DNA of 64,000 bases from NCBI GenBank assembly GCA_020632925.1, contig JACKER010000011.1:280347-344346 (forward strand), in the 5' to 3' direction. Numbering within the stretch: position 1 is the first letter of the stretch; each line of letters begins with the position of its first letter. Position numbers and translations under genes: made by a program. The notes under the pieces were generated by a model. The model searched no databases, was not told the DNA's origin, and saw only the letters and a list, made by a program, of their open reading frames with translations. This document shows positions 28,401-35,964 of the stretch, one piece after another. The DNA comes from Alphaproteobacteria bacterium. GTDB lineage: Bacteria > Myxococcota_A > UBA796 > GCA-2862545.

Positions 28401-28948
28401 CCGTCGTGGGGGCGACGGCGTCGGGGGACGACGTGTTCCTGGACCTCTCGCCGGCCCTCGATCAGTCGCTCGGCGTCCACACCGTCACCGCGTCCTCCAA
28501 CCTGCGCGATCTCGCGGGCAACCGCCTGGCGGGCTCCTGGGGCACGCAGCCAGCCGCATGGATCGGCGGCGTGGGTGGCTCGGGAACGCTCCCACCGCCC
28601 GCGACCTGTGAGTCCTTCGTCCCCTCGACCCTCCTGTTCCGGCCCGACGGGGACGACGGTGGGGGCGAGGAGGCCGACACCTTCCGGATCACCGTCCGCT
28701 CGAGCTCGGCGCCTGCCTGGTGGGTGCTGGAGGTCGTCGACGGTCAGGCGGATCTGGTGGACGTCCAGTGGATCGTGCCGCTCGGCGCGACCGACACGCT
28801 CTCGTGGGACGGGCGGGATCTGACGGGGACCATCGTCCCCGACGGGACCTACGCCGTCTCCATCGCTCCGGACGACGGGCTCGGGAACGCTGGCGCCGCC
28901 TGCGTGAGCACCGTGATCGTCGACAACCTGCCACCGGGGATCCCATGA
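25427..28948 (+). CDS. Giant Ig-repeat surface lipoprotein
   Basis: The product is 1173 residues. The lipobox is LLMAC (Cys at ~12). Five related Ig-like modules start near residues 264, 363, 459, 557 and 657, each with D-x-(Y/F/W)-(D/G)-N such as VVDQYDNAV, PEDAFGNRS, VADTWDNTI, GRDAFGNLY and VDDWDNRT. A SbsA-type Big_5 domain (~944-1040; RFSEPLLPATI, ASSNLRDLAGNRLAG) and a FlgD-like Ig domain at the end (~1070; FRPDGDD, WDGRDLTG, VPDGTYAVSI) follow. It is probably an adhesin or matrix protein. Start is GTG 25427 or GTG 25430; the latter gives the four-base overlap seen elsewhere in this operon. Confidence 0.87.
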   Translation: MVIALLPLLMACRRPALPEPSLDAVVPEYAWNGQDNTITLVGDHFFPMVDVDARSGEPTINPSYQAFLVGPEGGLARHELIGVGILDERHLSATVARGLDPGSYDVVVEAPTGATAALTGAFRVTDAQAAQLLVSSPKVVYSVTEEAELVLELVDVGGDIVDLPLEVAVVAVPGASGTGVSFDAGTLDQAVPTPDGDGLRGILLNGTARLGVRPTVPDRLSISVVPWDAASNVVGDQMVLTFEPGDDLHVTFQLPKSMGEPAIATAGEAVDVVARVVDQYDNAVDDPIPVTLRTACSGWVEDVVLEGRTTLSVVPRLATTDFCSEDRVEVVQPTSLVGSSTPYTVLAGPTDHFRVSASPPLSQAGDQVDVLVDPEDAFGNRSTWTGAVSIQDSESGMIDDDCQVFATTILCTGTVTRAAPVVTVTAEGMDGTTGESNAIAVVADDVPGSLELTVGVRSVAGEDTEVLVRVADTWDNTIDPSTLGPGALQVADELGDATCVDAGTVGDRERFLCRFHVARPTATLEVTLPSASLTDQATTRVVNGALAVVSFSHASSTTAGVPIQVSLEGRDAFGNLYVVQTDPVVLLDDDTGTFDVPQATLGAAGTTMVSGNFTKAGTTHLIAEQAGVELGRSSAIAVAPGATVGLRVVPSDPWGWVAAPMEVTVQSVDDWDNRTDQTLAATLTSSATTSPSVPVNVVNGVGVGTFTWTEAALPDTLRATSTTWDGEVQLLVARVCGALGPTADVDFGGHPEGIACTDPSGTAPLVTDLSGSVRGVANLVAYGVSVAGGTAVVGGQPALVATLPSVGRHDLYGLVIDSSGCGSEVGADAWAGPDDGSATGPVPLSASAATIGVVDTVTVQVTGVVDCARDPASFATLEVAATVGTLPGLVASGAGLEAVLDVNGDGSTLLTTTGGLSATTGEVLAWTDNGSASGRLEIPVVGDNVRPVVLGSDPGGFGIGTTTTLALRFSEPLLPATIVPANFSIAGPSAVTVVGATASGDDVFLDLSPALDQSLGVHTVTASSNLRDLAGNRLAGSWGTQPAAWIGGVGGSGTLPPPATCESFVPSTLLFRPDGDDGGGEEADTFRITVRSSSAPAWWVLEVVDGQADLVDVQWIVPLGATDTLSWDGRDLTGTIVPDGTYAVSIAPDDGLGNAGAACVSTVIVDNLPPGIP

Positions 28949-29724
28949 CCCGACGCCTCCGATTCCAGGAAGCCTCGTTCCCGCCCCCGTCACCCGACGC
29001 ACCTCTCCTCGGTGACGAGCCCGATCTCGCGCGCATCGCGGAGCTCGCAGAGCTGGGCATCTCCGCCGGCAGCCTGATCCACGAGATCCGTCAGCCGTTG
29101 TTCGCGGCGAAGGGCACGCTCGAGCTGGCGCGCGCCGAGGGCCGCTCGCCGACACCGGAAGAGCTCACCACCGCGCTCGAGGAGCTCAGGCACATCGAGG
29201 CGCTGCTGGAGGCGCACGGTGGGCTCGGTCGCCGCGACGATCCCCCGGAGGCGATCGACCTGCTCGCGATGGTCCACCGCACGTGCACGAGCCTGTCTCC
29301 GCGCGCGCGCCATGCAGGCGTGGACCTCGTCGTCGAGGGGGAGGTGGTCCTCGTGCGGGCTCGCTCCACGGCGGTCCGCCAGGTGCTCCTGAACCTCCTG
29401 GGCAACGCGCTCGACGCGGTGGACGGGCGTGCTCGTCGGCGGGTCGAGCTCCGAGTCGACGTGGCGGCCGACACCGCGTCGGTGCGGGTGTCCGACACCG
29501 GGCCGGGCATCGACCCGGAGGTGCTCGCGCGCCTGTTCGAGCCCTTCGTCACCACCAAGCCGCCCGGCCGCGGCACGGGACTCGGCCTGTGGGTGGCACA
29601 CGGGCTGATCGTGGAGGCGGGAGGGACGTTGCGGGCCGTGCGCTCCGACGCGAGCGGCACGGTGATGGAGGCCGTCTGGCCGCTCAGCGGGCCGGGAGCT
29701 GCTGGAGGATCTGCCAGTTCGTGA
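28945..29724 (+). CDS. Soluble histidine kinase
   Basis: The product is 259 residues with no membrane segment. The HisKA box is SLIHEIRQPLFAAKG (His46). The HATPase is intact: N box LNLLGNALDAV, G1 DTGPGI, G2 GRGTGLGLWV. There is no sensor domain, so the input must come from partner proteins, presumably within the operon. ATG 28945 overlaps the Ig-lipoprotein stop by four bases. Its 3' end overlaps the convergent M50 protease gene by 41 bases. No free-standing response regulator is encoded nearby. Confidence 0.92.
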   Translation: MTRRLRFQEASFPPPSPDAPLLGDEPDLARIAELAELGISAGSLIHEIRQPLFAAKGTLELARAEGRSPTPEELTTALEELRHIEALLEAHGGLGRRDDPPEAIDLLAMVHRTCTSLSPRARHAGVDLVVEGEVVLVRARSTAVRQVLLNLLGNALDAVDGRARRRVELRVDVAADTASVRVSDTGPGIDPEVLARLFEPFVTTKPPGRGTGLGLWVAHGLIVEAGGTLRAVRSDASGTVMEAVWPLSGPGAAGGSASS

Positions 29725-30334
29725 CGGTGGCCGAGCCGGCGATGTACAGCACGAAGATCTCGCCGCTGGTGTAGCCGAGGAACACGAGGCCCGCGCCGAT
29801 CAGCAGGCCGAGCCCGGCGGTGATGCGCCAGGCCTCCACCTCGCGGATGAACAGCGCGAGGCCCGACCGCAGCGCGTTCCCACCGTCGAGCGGGAAGAGC
29901 GGCAGCAGGTTGAAGACCGACCACACCACGTTCACGAACAGCAGGTCCGCGACGACGGCGGAGCCGACGCTGGAGAGGGTGAGGGAGGGGATGGCGGCCG
30001 CGACCGTCAGCGTCAGCAGGCCCAGGCTCAGGCCCGCGCCGGGTCCCGCCAGGCTGATCGCGAGCTGCCGACCGGGGGAGGTGCGCGCATGCTCCACCTG
30101 GCCGCCGAGCCCGTGGATCTGGATCGCGCCGACCCGCACCTTCAGCGCGCGCGCCACCAGCGCGTGGCCGAGCTCGTGGACCAGGATCGACACGAAGACG
30201 ACCAGGCCCCAGGTGAAGGCGAGGAGCAGGTTTCCCGAGGGCAGGCGATAGAGCACGGCGATCAGGACGGTCAGCCCGAACCACGGGTGCACGACCACGT
30301 CGAATCCGAGCGCGCGAAAGCGGAGGGGTTGCAT
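29684..30334 (-). CDS. M50 family intramembrane metalloprotease (site-2 protease type)
   Basis: The product is 216 residues with about five membrane segments. The zinc motif HELGH is at 53-57. The third ligand lies in NLLPLFPLDGG, near 145, matching the NPDG/LDG motif of minimal site-2 proteases. No PDZ or CBS domain is present. It may cleave membrane-bound regulators. ATG 30334 has GGGAGGG upstream. It lies 20 bases after the zinc-knuckle gene, and the pair is probably co-transcribed. Confidence 0.93.
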   Translation of the reverse strand: MQPLRFRALGFDVVVHPWFGLTVLIAVLYRLPSGNLLLAFTWGLVVFVSILVHELGHALVARALKVRVGAIQIHGLGGQVEHARTSPGRQLAISLAGPGAGLSLGLLTLTVAAAIPSLTLSSVGSAVVADLLFVNVVWSVFNLLPLFPLDGGNALRSGLALFIREVEAWRITAGLGLLIGAGLVFLGYTSGEIFVLYIAGSATVTNWQILQQLPAR

Positions 30335-30354
30335 GTCCCTCCCTTCACACGACG

Positions 30355-30858
30355 TCAGCCTCGCCGCAGCACGACGGCGCACGGGCCCAGCGCGCGCGTG
30401 ACGCGCTCGACCTCCTCCGGGGTCGCCGCCGCGCTCCCCACCTGGCCGAACACGAGGGCGAACGGCCCCCACGCGACCTCGGGGCGGAACACCAGCTCGT
30501 CGGCGCGGTGCGTCGCGCCGCAGGCCGTGCAGGCGACCGGGGGCGGTGGCCCCGTGCGTGCGCGCCACGCCTCGTGCGCCCGGGCGAACGCGGCGACCAC
30601 GGGCGTGTCGTCCACCGGGCACCGCACGGTGAAGCCCCCCTGGCGGTTGGCCCAGAACCCGACCTCGCCGTCGGGCAGCTCGAGGCCCGCGCGCGAGAAG
30701 CCGTCCGGAACCAGGGCCGCCGACCGTGGTCCGGGTCCGTGGGAGGCATCGAGCGCCCCCTCGTCGACCAGCTCGGCGAGGAGCGCCCGCGCGCGCTCCA
30801 CCTCCGTGCGGAGGTCGCGTGGGACGAACAACCGATCGAGACGTGACGAGGGTCGCAC
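30355..30858 (-). CDS. Protein of unknown function with CxxC motif
   Basis: The product is 167 residues and cytoplasmic. A CTACGATH segment (~118) could be half of a zinc site or a redox pair. It contains an RQGGFTVRCPVDDTPVVAAFARAHEAWR segment in two parts and ends CAVVLRRG. No family is recognised. GTG 30858 is the most likely start because the frame has no better one before the divergent TonB-like gene at 30884. Confidence 0.62.
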   Translation of the reverse strand: MRPSSRLDRLFVPRDLRTEVERARALLAELVDEGALDASHGPGPRSAALVPDGFSRAGLELPDGEVGFWANRQGGFTVRCPVDDTPVVAAFARAHEAWRARTGPPPPVACTACGATHRADELVFRPEVAWGPFALVFGQVGSAAATPEEVERVTRALGPCAVVLRRG

Positions 30859-30869
30859 CTCGGCGCGGA

Positions 30870-30875
30870 TAACCT
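30870..30875 (+). promoter_or_regulatory. TANNNT box close to the TonB-like start
   Basis: TAACCT ends eight bases before ATG 30884 and overlaps GATAAC. At that distance the transcript would start at or next to the start codon. A GGAGA overlaps the spacer, so a short-leader mRNA is equally possible. Confidence 0.3.
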
Positions 30876-30883
30876 GGAGACAG

Positions 30884-31777
30884 ATGGACCGTCCCGAGGA
30901 CAACCAGGCGCGGTGGCTCACGCGACGGCTGTGGCGCGGCGACCGCGTGGGCATGGGCGCGCGCTGGGCCGCGCTGGCGTCGGTGTGGGTGCATCTCGGC
31001 GTCGTCGTGTCGCTGGCCGTCGCCCACCTGGCGCCCGTCCGCCCCGTCGAGCATCCCGCGCCCGCGCCGATCGAGCTCGTCGTGCTCCCGCCGGAGCAGG
31101 CCCACCGACCGCCTCCACCGCCGGTTCCGGAGGAGCGGACCGACGGCGTGCCGCGGCATGGCGCACGGTCCACGCGGATCGCGGCGTCGCCTGCGCCCGC
31201 CCGATCGAACCCGGAGCCAGCGGTCGCGGACGTAAAGGTCGAGGCGTCTCCCGAGGTCCTGGTGGCCGAGGCCGTCCAGCTCGCGCCCGCGCCCCGGGTC
31301 GATCCGCTCGACGAGCTCCGCGAGGCGCTCGGGTTCGCGCCGATCGATCGCTCGCGCCTCGGGCCGCGCCGCACGCTCCAGGGCGCCATGTTCCAGGACC
31401 TCGGACCCGGCTGCACGCTGGAGGAGCCCGCCGACGGCGAGCCCGATCCCACCTGGGAGAGCGCCGCCGCCGCCCACGGCACCCCCCTCGGGGCCTACAT
31501 CGAGGACATCGAGGCCCAGGTGTTCGCCCGCTGGCGCTCGACCGATCTCGACACCCACGCGCGCGCCGTCGGGATCCAGGGGGACGTCGCCGTCCAATAC
31601 ACCATCGCCGCGAACGGCACCGTGCGCGACGTTCGGGTCTCGCGGAGCTCGGGGCTGCCCGCGCTCGACGCGATGGCGGTGCACGCGATCCCCCTGCGCC
31701 TTCCGCGGCTCCCCCGCGAGCTCGGGCTCACCGAGCTGCGTCACGAGATCCTCTTCCGGTACCACAATCCCCCGTGA
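30884..31777 (+). CDS. TonB-like energy-transducer protein
   Basis: The product is 297 residues. An N-terminal anchor (WAALASVWVHLGVVVSLAVAHL) is followed by a Pro-rich periplasmic linker (PPEQAHRPPPPPVPEE). The C-terminal TonB-type domain (~205-297) contains YIEDIEAQVFARW, GDVAVQYTIAANGTVRDVRV and SGLPALDAMAVHAI. It would transmit proton-motive force from an ExbBD-like motor, not present here, to an outer-membrane receptor. It is followed closely by a second TonB-like gene. Confidence 0.85.
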   Translation: MDRPEDNQARWLTRRLWRGDRVGMGARWAALASVWVHLGVVVSLAVAHLAPVRPVEHPAPAPIELVVLPPEQAHRPPPPPVPEERTDGVPRHGARSTRIAASPAPARSNPEPAVADVKVEASPEVLVAEAVQLAPAPRVDPLDELREALGFAPIDRSRLGPRRTLQGAMFQDLGPGCTLEEPADGEPDPTWESAAAAHGTPLGAYIEDIEAQVFARWRSTDLDTHARAVGIQGDVAVQYTIAANGTVRDVRVSRSSGLPALDAMAVHAIPLRLPRLPRELGLTELRHEILFRYHNPP

Positions 31778-31794
31778 TCGCCCCGGTGTGAGGA

Positions 31795-31800
31795 TAGGAT
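31795..31800 (+). promoter_or_regulatory. TANNNT box close to the second TonB-like start
   Basis: TAGGAT ends five bases before GTG 31806. It supports a leaderless start at one of the tandem GTG codons 31803, 31806 or 31809, rather than GTG 31788, which lies upstream of the box and has no ribosome-binding site. Confidence 0.35.
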
Positions 31801-31805
31801 CGGTG

Positions 31806-32879
31806 GTGGTGGGCTCCACGCTGCCAGCACAGGTCTCGGCGGAGCGGTCGCCGTCGAGCCGTCGCAGGCACCGTCGGTGGGGGCCGCTGCACCCCGTGTT
31901 CTTCCTGATGTCGCTCGGCGTCCACGCCGTGCTGCTGGGGATCTTCGTCCTCGTCGTGCTGACGCCCATGCTCGAGCGCAGGACCCGTCCGCGTCCGCGC
32001 CCGATGGAGCTCGTGGTCGTCGAGCGTCCGCCGCCCGAGCCCGAGCCCGAGGTCGAGCCGCCCGAGCCCGTCTTCGAGGGCCAGATCGTCGAGGTGGCGC
32101 CGCCCGAGGTGGAGGAGGTCCCCGAGGAGTCGGAGTACCTGGCGCAGGCGGACCACGCGACCGAGCACGAGACGAAGACCGAGAAGTTCGAGATCAACCC
32201 CGAGGTCCTCGCGCCGACCTGGAGCAGGGAGCAGGCGGCCGAGAGCGAGGAGGCCATCGATCTGAACGTCGAGCGCAAGAGCACGGGGGCCACGGTCGGC
32301 AACCACCGCTTCGACCCGGACCGCGACGGCGCCCTCGCGGCGCTGCCCTCGCCCTGGGAGCGCACGAACAAGGTCGGGCCACAGGATCCGATCCCGAGCA
32401 GCAGTCGCACCGCGTCGCTGTCGGGGGCTCCCCAGAACGACCTGCTCGACGAGGAGGTCGGCGACCGGGTCGACCTGAACACCACGAAGTACCCGTACGC
32501 GAGCTACATCGAGCGGATCCGGCGACAGGTGAACTACTGGTGGCAGCAGAACCTGGACAACCTGCCTTCCTCGGTTCGCCTGGCCCGCGACCAGTACACG
32601 AGCGGCGTGGAGGTCATCCTGAACGCGGACGGTGCCCTCGAGCACATCGAGGTCAGCAAGGCGTCGGGCAGCCCGGAGCTCGACGACTGCGTCGTGCGGG
32701 CCTTCCGCCTGGCCGCGCCCTTCGAGAACCCGCCGCCCGGCCTGGTCAAGCCCGACGGGCGCGTGTACCTCCCCGACTTCGACTTCACCGTCCAGCTCTC
32801 GGCGGCGCGCCTCCAGTACGAGGGCGTCGATCCCCGCGCCGGGGTACAGTTCCCCGGCATCTTGAAGGCCCCCCGGTAG
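31806..32879 (+). CDS. Second TonB-like protein
   Basis: The product is about 357 residues. A basic N-terminus precedes a membrane anchor (FFLMSLGVHAVLLGIFVLVVL), a Pro/Glu-rich linker (VERPPPEPEPEVEPPEPVF) and a charged spacer. The C-terminal TonB domain (~255-357) contains YIERIRRQVNYWWQQNL, GVEVILNADGALEHIEV and SGSPELDDCVVRAF. The start is uncertain between GTG 31788 and the GTG run at 31803-31811; 31806 is favoured by the TAGGAT box. It differs enough from the preceding TonB-like protein to suggest an old duplication. Confidence 0.85.
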   Translation: MVGSTLPAQVSAERSPSSRRRHRRWGPLHPVFFLMSLGVHAVLLGIFVLVVLTPMLERRTRPRPRPMELVVVERPPPEPEPEVEPPEPVFEGQIVEVAPPEVEEVPEESEYLAQADHATEHETKTEKFEINPEVLAPTWSREQAAESEEAIDLNVERKSTGATVGNHRFDPDRDGALAALPSPWERTNKVGPQDPIPSSSRTASLSGAPQNDLLDEEVGDRVDLNTTKYPYASYIERIRRQVNYWWQQNLDNLPSSVRLARDQYTSGVEVILNADGALEHIEVSKASGSPELDDCVVRAFRLAAPFENPPPGLVKPDGRVYLPDFDFTVQLSAARLQYEGVDPRAGVQFPGILKAPR

Positions 32880-32890
32880 CAGGAGTCCGA

Positions 32891-33310
32891 ATGGCCGCGA
32901 TCCGGCAGCAGATCAACATCGCCGCACCCCAGCGGACGGTGTGGAACGCCCTCACCACCGCCGAGGGGTGGACGTCGTGGTGGGCGGACGAAGCCCGGTT
33001 CGAGGCCCGCGAAGGCGGACGCATCGTGTTGACGACCGAGGGAGACGACGGCAATCCGGTCGAGGAGCGCGGCATCTGCCACGAGATCAAGCCGACGCGC
33101 CGGCTGGAGATCACCTGGGACAACACGAGCCCTGCGAAGACCAAGGGCACCCGCCTGCAGTTCACGATCTCCCGCGACGGTGACGAGACCAGGCTCGCGA
33201 TGGTCCACAGCGGCGGCGGCGTGCTCGACGACGAGGCGGCGCGGGACGCGCTCGAGAAGGAGTGGCGCAACGGCCTGCGGTCGCTCCGGGAGACGCTCGA
33301 GCAGAAGTGA
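32891..33310 (+). CDS. SRPBCC/AHSA1-like protein
   Basis: The product is 139 residues with the START-like helix-grip pattern: INIAAPQRTVWNALTTAEGWTSWW, GGRIVLTTEG, RLEITWDNTSPAKTKGTRLQFTI in pieces, and a C-terminal helix ending GLRSLRETLEQK. Such proteins bind hydrophobic ligands or act as Hsp90 co-chaperone-like domains; the ligand is unknown. ATG 32891 has AGGAG upstream. The stop shares one base with the ketoacyl-synthase start (TGATG). Confidence 0.88.
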   Translation: MAAIRQQINIAAPQRTVWNALTTAEGWTSWWADEARFEAREGGRIVLTTEGDDGNPVEERGICHEIKPTRRLEITWDNTSPAKTKGTRLQFTISRDGDETRLAMVHSGGGVLDDEAARDALEKEWRNGLRSLRETLEQK

Positions 33311-34530
33311 TGACGGAGCTCGTGCTGACCGGCGCGGGCGTGGCCTGTCGCCTGGGCGACGACGAGGGGACCCTGATCGAGGCGCTGCGGTCGGGCGCCT
33401 CTCCGCCGTTCGACCGGTACGCGGAGGCCGAGGAGGCCGGCTGCGCGTGCACCGTCATCGGTCGGTACCCGGGGGATCTGTCGGACGAGGCGCTCGGGCT
33501 CGACCGCAGCGACGGTCGCTTCGCCGGGCGGGCCTCGCGGCTCGCGCTCGTGGCGGCGCGTCGGGCGCTCGCCGCTTCGGGGCTCGACCCTCGCTCGGCC
33601 GCGGTGGTCGTCGGCAGCGGCACGGGCGACGTGGACACCCACCGGCAGATCGGCGACGTGCTGGCGCGGTCGGGCGCGCGCCGCGTCCCGCCCACGGTGA
33701 TCCCCCGGATCATGGCGTCGTCGGTGTCCGCCAACCTCGCGCACCTGCTGCGGGTCACGGGCCCGTCGCTGTCGGTGTCGGCGGCCTGCGCGGGGGGCGC
33801 GTGGAACGTCGTCGTCGCCGCGCAGCTCGTGGCGTCGGGGATGGCGCCCGCGGCGCTCGCGGGAGGCGCGGAAGCCGCAGATCTCCACTTCCACGCGGGC
33901 TTCGACGCGATGCGGGCCTACAACCGGGTCGATGGCCCGGAGCGCCCGTCGAGGCCGTACGCGGCGGACCGCAAGGGCTTCGTGTTCGCGGAGGGTGCGG
34001 GCATCGTGGTGGTGGAGACGCGGGCGTCGGCCGAGGCCCGTGGTGCGCCGATCCTCGCTCGCCTGCTCGGCTGGGGCGCCTCCTCGGACGGCGAGGGGCA
34101 GATGGTGTCGCCGTCCTCGGACGGGGCCGCGGGGGCGATGGAGGCCGCGCTGGCGCGGGCGGGCGTGCGGCCCGAGGAGGTCGGGTACGTCAACACGCAC
34201 GCGACGGGCACCTCCGCGGGTGACGTGTGCGAGGTGCGCGCGCTGCGCCGGGTATTCGGCCACCCCCCGCCCTACGCGTCGACCAAGGGGCTCACGGGGC
34301 ACACGATCAGCGGCGCCGGCGCCATCGAGGCAGCGTTCACCGCGTGGATGCTGCGCGACGGCTTCCTGGCACGGTGCAGCCACGCGGAGCCCGTCGATCC
34401 CGAGCTCACCGAGGACCCGCCGCTCACGGCGCCCGTGGCCCGCCGGGTGCCGATCGCGATGTCCAACAGCTTCGGCTTCGGCGGCACCAACGTGAGCCTC
34501 GTCCTGGGCGCGGTCACTCCGCCGGGCTGA
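33310..34530 (+). CDS. Beta-ketoacyl-ACP synthase, KAS I/II type
   Basis: The 406-residue thiolase-fold condensing enzyme has the catalytic triad in place: Cys160 (SVSAACAGG), His297 (NTHATGT) and His331 (KGLTGHTISGAGA). The Gly-rich SNSFGFGGTN is near the end. It condenses malonyl-ACP with acyl-ACP. No acyl-carrier protein or other fatty-acid gene is adjacent, so it may serve a specialised lipid or secondary metabolite. It is coupled to the SRPBCC gene upstream, and its last 17 bases overlap the convergent LysM gene. Confidence 0.94.
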   Translation: MTELVLTGAGVACRLGDDEGTLIEALRSGASPPFDRYAEAEEAGCACTVIGRYPGDLSDEALGLDRSDGRFAGRASRLALVAARRALAASGLDPRSAAVVVGSGTGDVDTHRQIGDVLARSGARRVPPTVIPRIMASSVSANLAHLLRVTGPSLSVSAACAGGAWNVVVAAQLVASGMAPAALAGGAEAADLHFHAGFDAMRAYNRVDGPERPSRPYAADRKGFVFAEGAGIVVVETRASAEARGAPILARLLGWGASSDGEGQMVSPSSDGAAGAMEAALARAGVRPEEVGYVNTHATGTSAGDVCEVRALRRVFGHPPPYASTKGLTGHTISGAGAIEAAFTAWMLRDGFLARCSHAEPVDPELTEDPPLTAPVARRVPIAMSNSFGFGGTNVSLVLGAVTPPG

Positions 34531-35161
34531 GCTCGGCGATCGGATCCGGGAACTCGGGGAGCATCAGCTCCTGGCCGGGGCGGAGCCGCTCGAGGTCCAC
34601 CGTGGGGTTGTACGTCTCGAGCAGCCAGACCGGCAGGTCGCCGTGGTCGTGCGCGATGCTCCAGGCGCTCTCGCCCGAGGTGACGGTGTGGAACGTGACG
34701 CCGACGCTGCCGCCCCGGGACGCCAGCCAGCCCTCGGCCCGGCGGACGTGGTGCGCGTCGCGACGCTGCACGACGAGCCCCTCGAGCCCCTCGGACCAGG
34801 GGACCTTCACCACGGTGCCGACGGGGAGCAGGTCGTCGAGCGGCGACAGCCCGCTGGCGGCCGCGATCGTCTCGACGGGCAGCTCCGCCCAGCGCGCGAA
34901 GTGGGCGAGGGTCTCGCCGCGACGGAGCTCGTAGACCAGCACGGGCTCGGGCTCGACCACCTCCTCGACCACCTCCTCCTCGGTCGCGGCCACCGCGCGC
35001 GCCACCGGGTCGATCGAGGGATCGGTCACCAGCTCCTCGGCGAGGACCTCCTCGTCTTCGACGAAGGCGTACGGGCCGTCCGTGGGTTCGGGTCCGGTCG
35101 CGGACAGGCGCGCACCGCAGGCGCAGGCCATCAGGATCGACATCGTGTACAGGCGGGACAT
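34514..35161 (-). CDS. LysM-domain lipoprotein
   Basis: The product is 215 residues. ATG 35161 has an excellent GGAGGT seven bases upstream. The signal ends SILMAC, a lipobox. After an acidic linker come two LysM modules: ~75-120 (VYELRRGETLAHFARWAELPVETI in part) and ~150-205 (FHTVTSGESAWSIAHDHGDLP, RLRPGQELMLPEF). It probably anchors to peptidoglycan. It diverges from nothing and follows the pseudouridine-synthase gene cluster on the same strand. Confidence 0.9.
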   Translation of the reverse strand: MSRLYTMSILMACACGARLSATGPEPTDGPYAFVEDEEVLAEELVTDPSIDPVARAVAATEEEVVEEVVEPEPVLVYELRRGETLAHFARWAELPVETIAAASGLSPLDDLLPVGTVVKVPWSEGLEGLVVQRRDAHHVRRAEGWLASRGGSVGVTFHTVTSGESAWSIAHDHGDLPVWLLETYNPTVDLERLRPGQELMLPEFPDPIAELSPAE

Positions 35162-35224
35162 CGGCACCTCCACGTCCGGGCACATCCGGACACGGAGACA
35201 TGAATGCGAGCGCCGTGCCAACAT

Positions 35225-35277
35225 TCGGGTGGGTTTCTAAGCCCCAATTCTATGGATGATTGCAATCTGGATCGAAA
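35225..35277 (-). promoter_or_regulatory. AT-rich candidate promoter region for the LysM lipoprotein
   Basis: This 53-base gap is much richer in A/T than its surroundings. On the minus strand it contains TTGCAA and TAGAAT-like hexamers, but not at ideal spacing. It separates the LysM gene from the pseudouridine-synthase gene and is the likely site of the LysM promoter. Confidence 0.3.
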
Positions 35278-35964
35278 TCATCGATTCAGGGCGGCTAGCT
35301 CCTCGTCCGTGGGGAGGCGCCACGTGCCCTCCGCCAGGTCCCCGAGCTGGAACGGTCCGTAGGCGATGCGCGCGAGGTCCACCACGGGATGGCCCGCGTT
35401 GGCGAGCATCCGCCGGACCATCCGGTGCTTGCCCTCGGTCACCGCCAGCACCAGCCGGTCGCCGTCGAGCTCCAGCAGGTCGCCGGTGAACACGCCGTCG
35501 CTGGTCTTCACGCCCGCCGCGAGCACGTCCCCCAGCGTGTCCGCCGGCCGACCTTCCACGCGCGCGACGTACACCCGCCGCAGCGCGCGCTTGGGGTGGA
35601 GCAGGTGCTGCGTCAGGACGCCGTCGCTGCTGAACAGGAGCAGCCCTGTCGTCTCCGCGTCCAGGCGGCCGACCGGGTGCAGACCGAGGCCCACGAGCTC
35701 GGACGCCGCGGTCGCGAGGCTGCTGCGACCCTGGTCGTCGGACAGCGTGCTGTGGACGCCGAAGGGCTTGTGGAAGATCGCGAGCCGGGGTGGCGACGAG
35801 AGCACCTCCTCGTCGAGCGCCACCTCCTCGTCGCGGATCGGGCGGGCCGGATCGGTCACCACGGCGCCGTTCACCGTCACGCGCCCCTTGCGGATCGCGC
35901 GCGCGGCCTCGGTGCGCGAGCGTCCCGACCGGGCGGAGACCCGCTTGTCCAGGCGTTCCTTCAT
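35278..35964 (-). CDS. RsuA/RluB-family pseudouridine synthase
   Basis: The product is 228 residues. An N-terminal S4 RNA-binding domain (LDKRVSARSGRSRTEAARAIRKGRVTVNG in parts) precedes the catalytic domain. GRLDAETTGLLL carries the catalytic Asp102. IFHKPFGVHSTLSD and EGKHRMVRRMLANAGHPV are also typical. The target is 16S or 23S rRNA; the subfamily (RsuA, RluB, RluE or RluF) is not settled. ATG 35964 overlaps the HELLH gene by four bases. Confidence 0.94.
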   Translation of the reverse strand: MKERLDKRVSARSGRSRTEAARAIRKGRVTVNGAVVTDPARPIRDEEVALDEEVLSSPPRLAIFHKPFGVHSTLSDDQGRSSLATAASELVGLGLHPVGRLDAETTGLLLFSSDGVLTQHLLHPKRALRRVYVARVEGRPADTLGDVLAAGVKTSDGVFTGDLLELDGDRLVLAVTEGKHRMVRRMLANAGHPVVDLARIAYGPFQLGDLAEGTWRLPTDEELAALNR

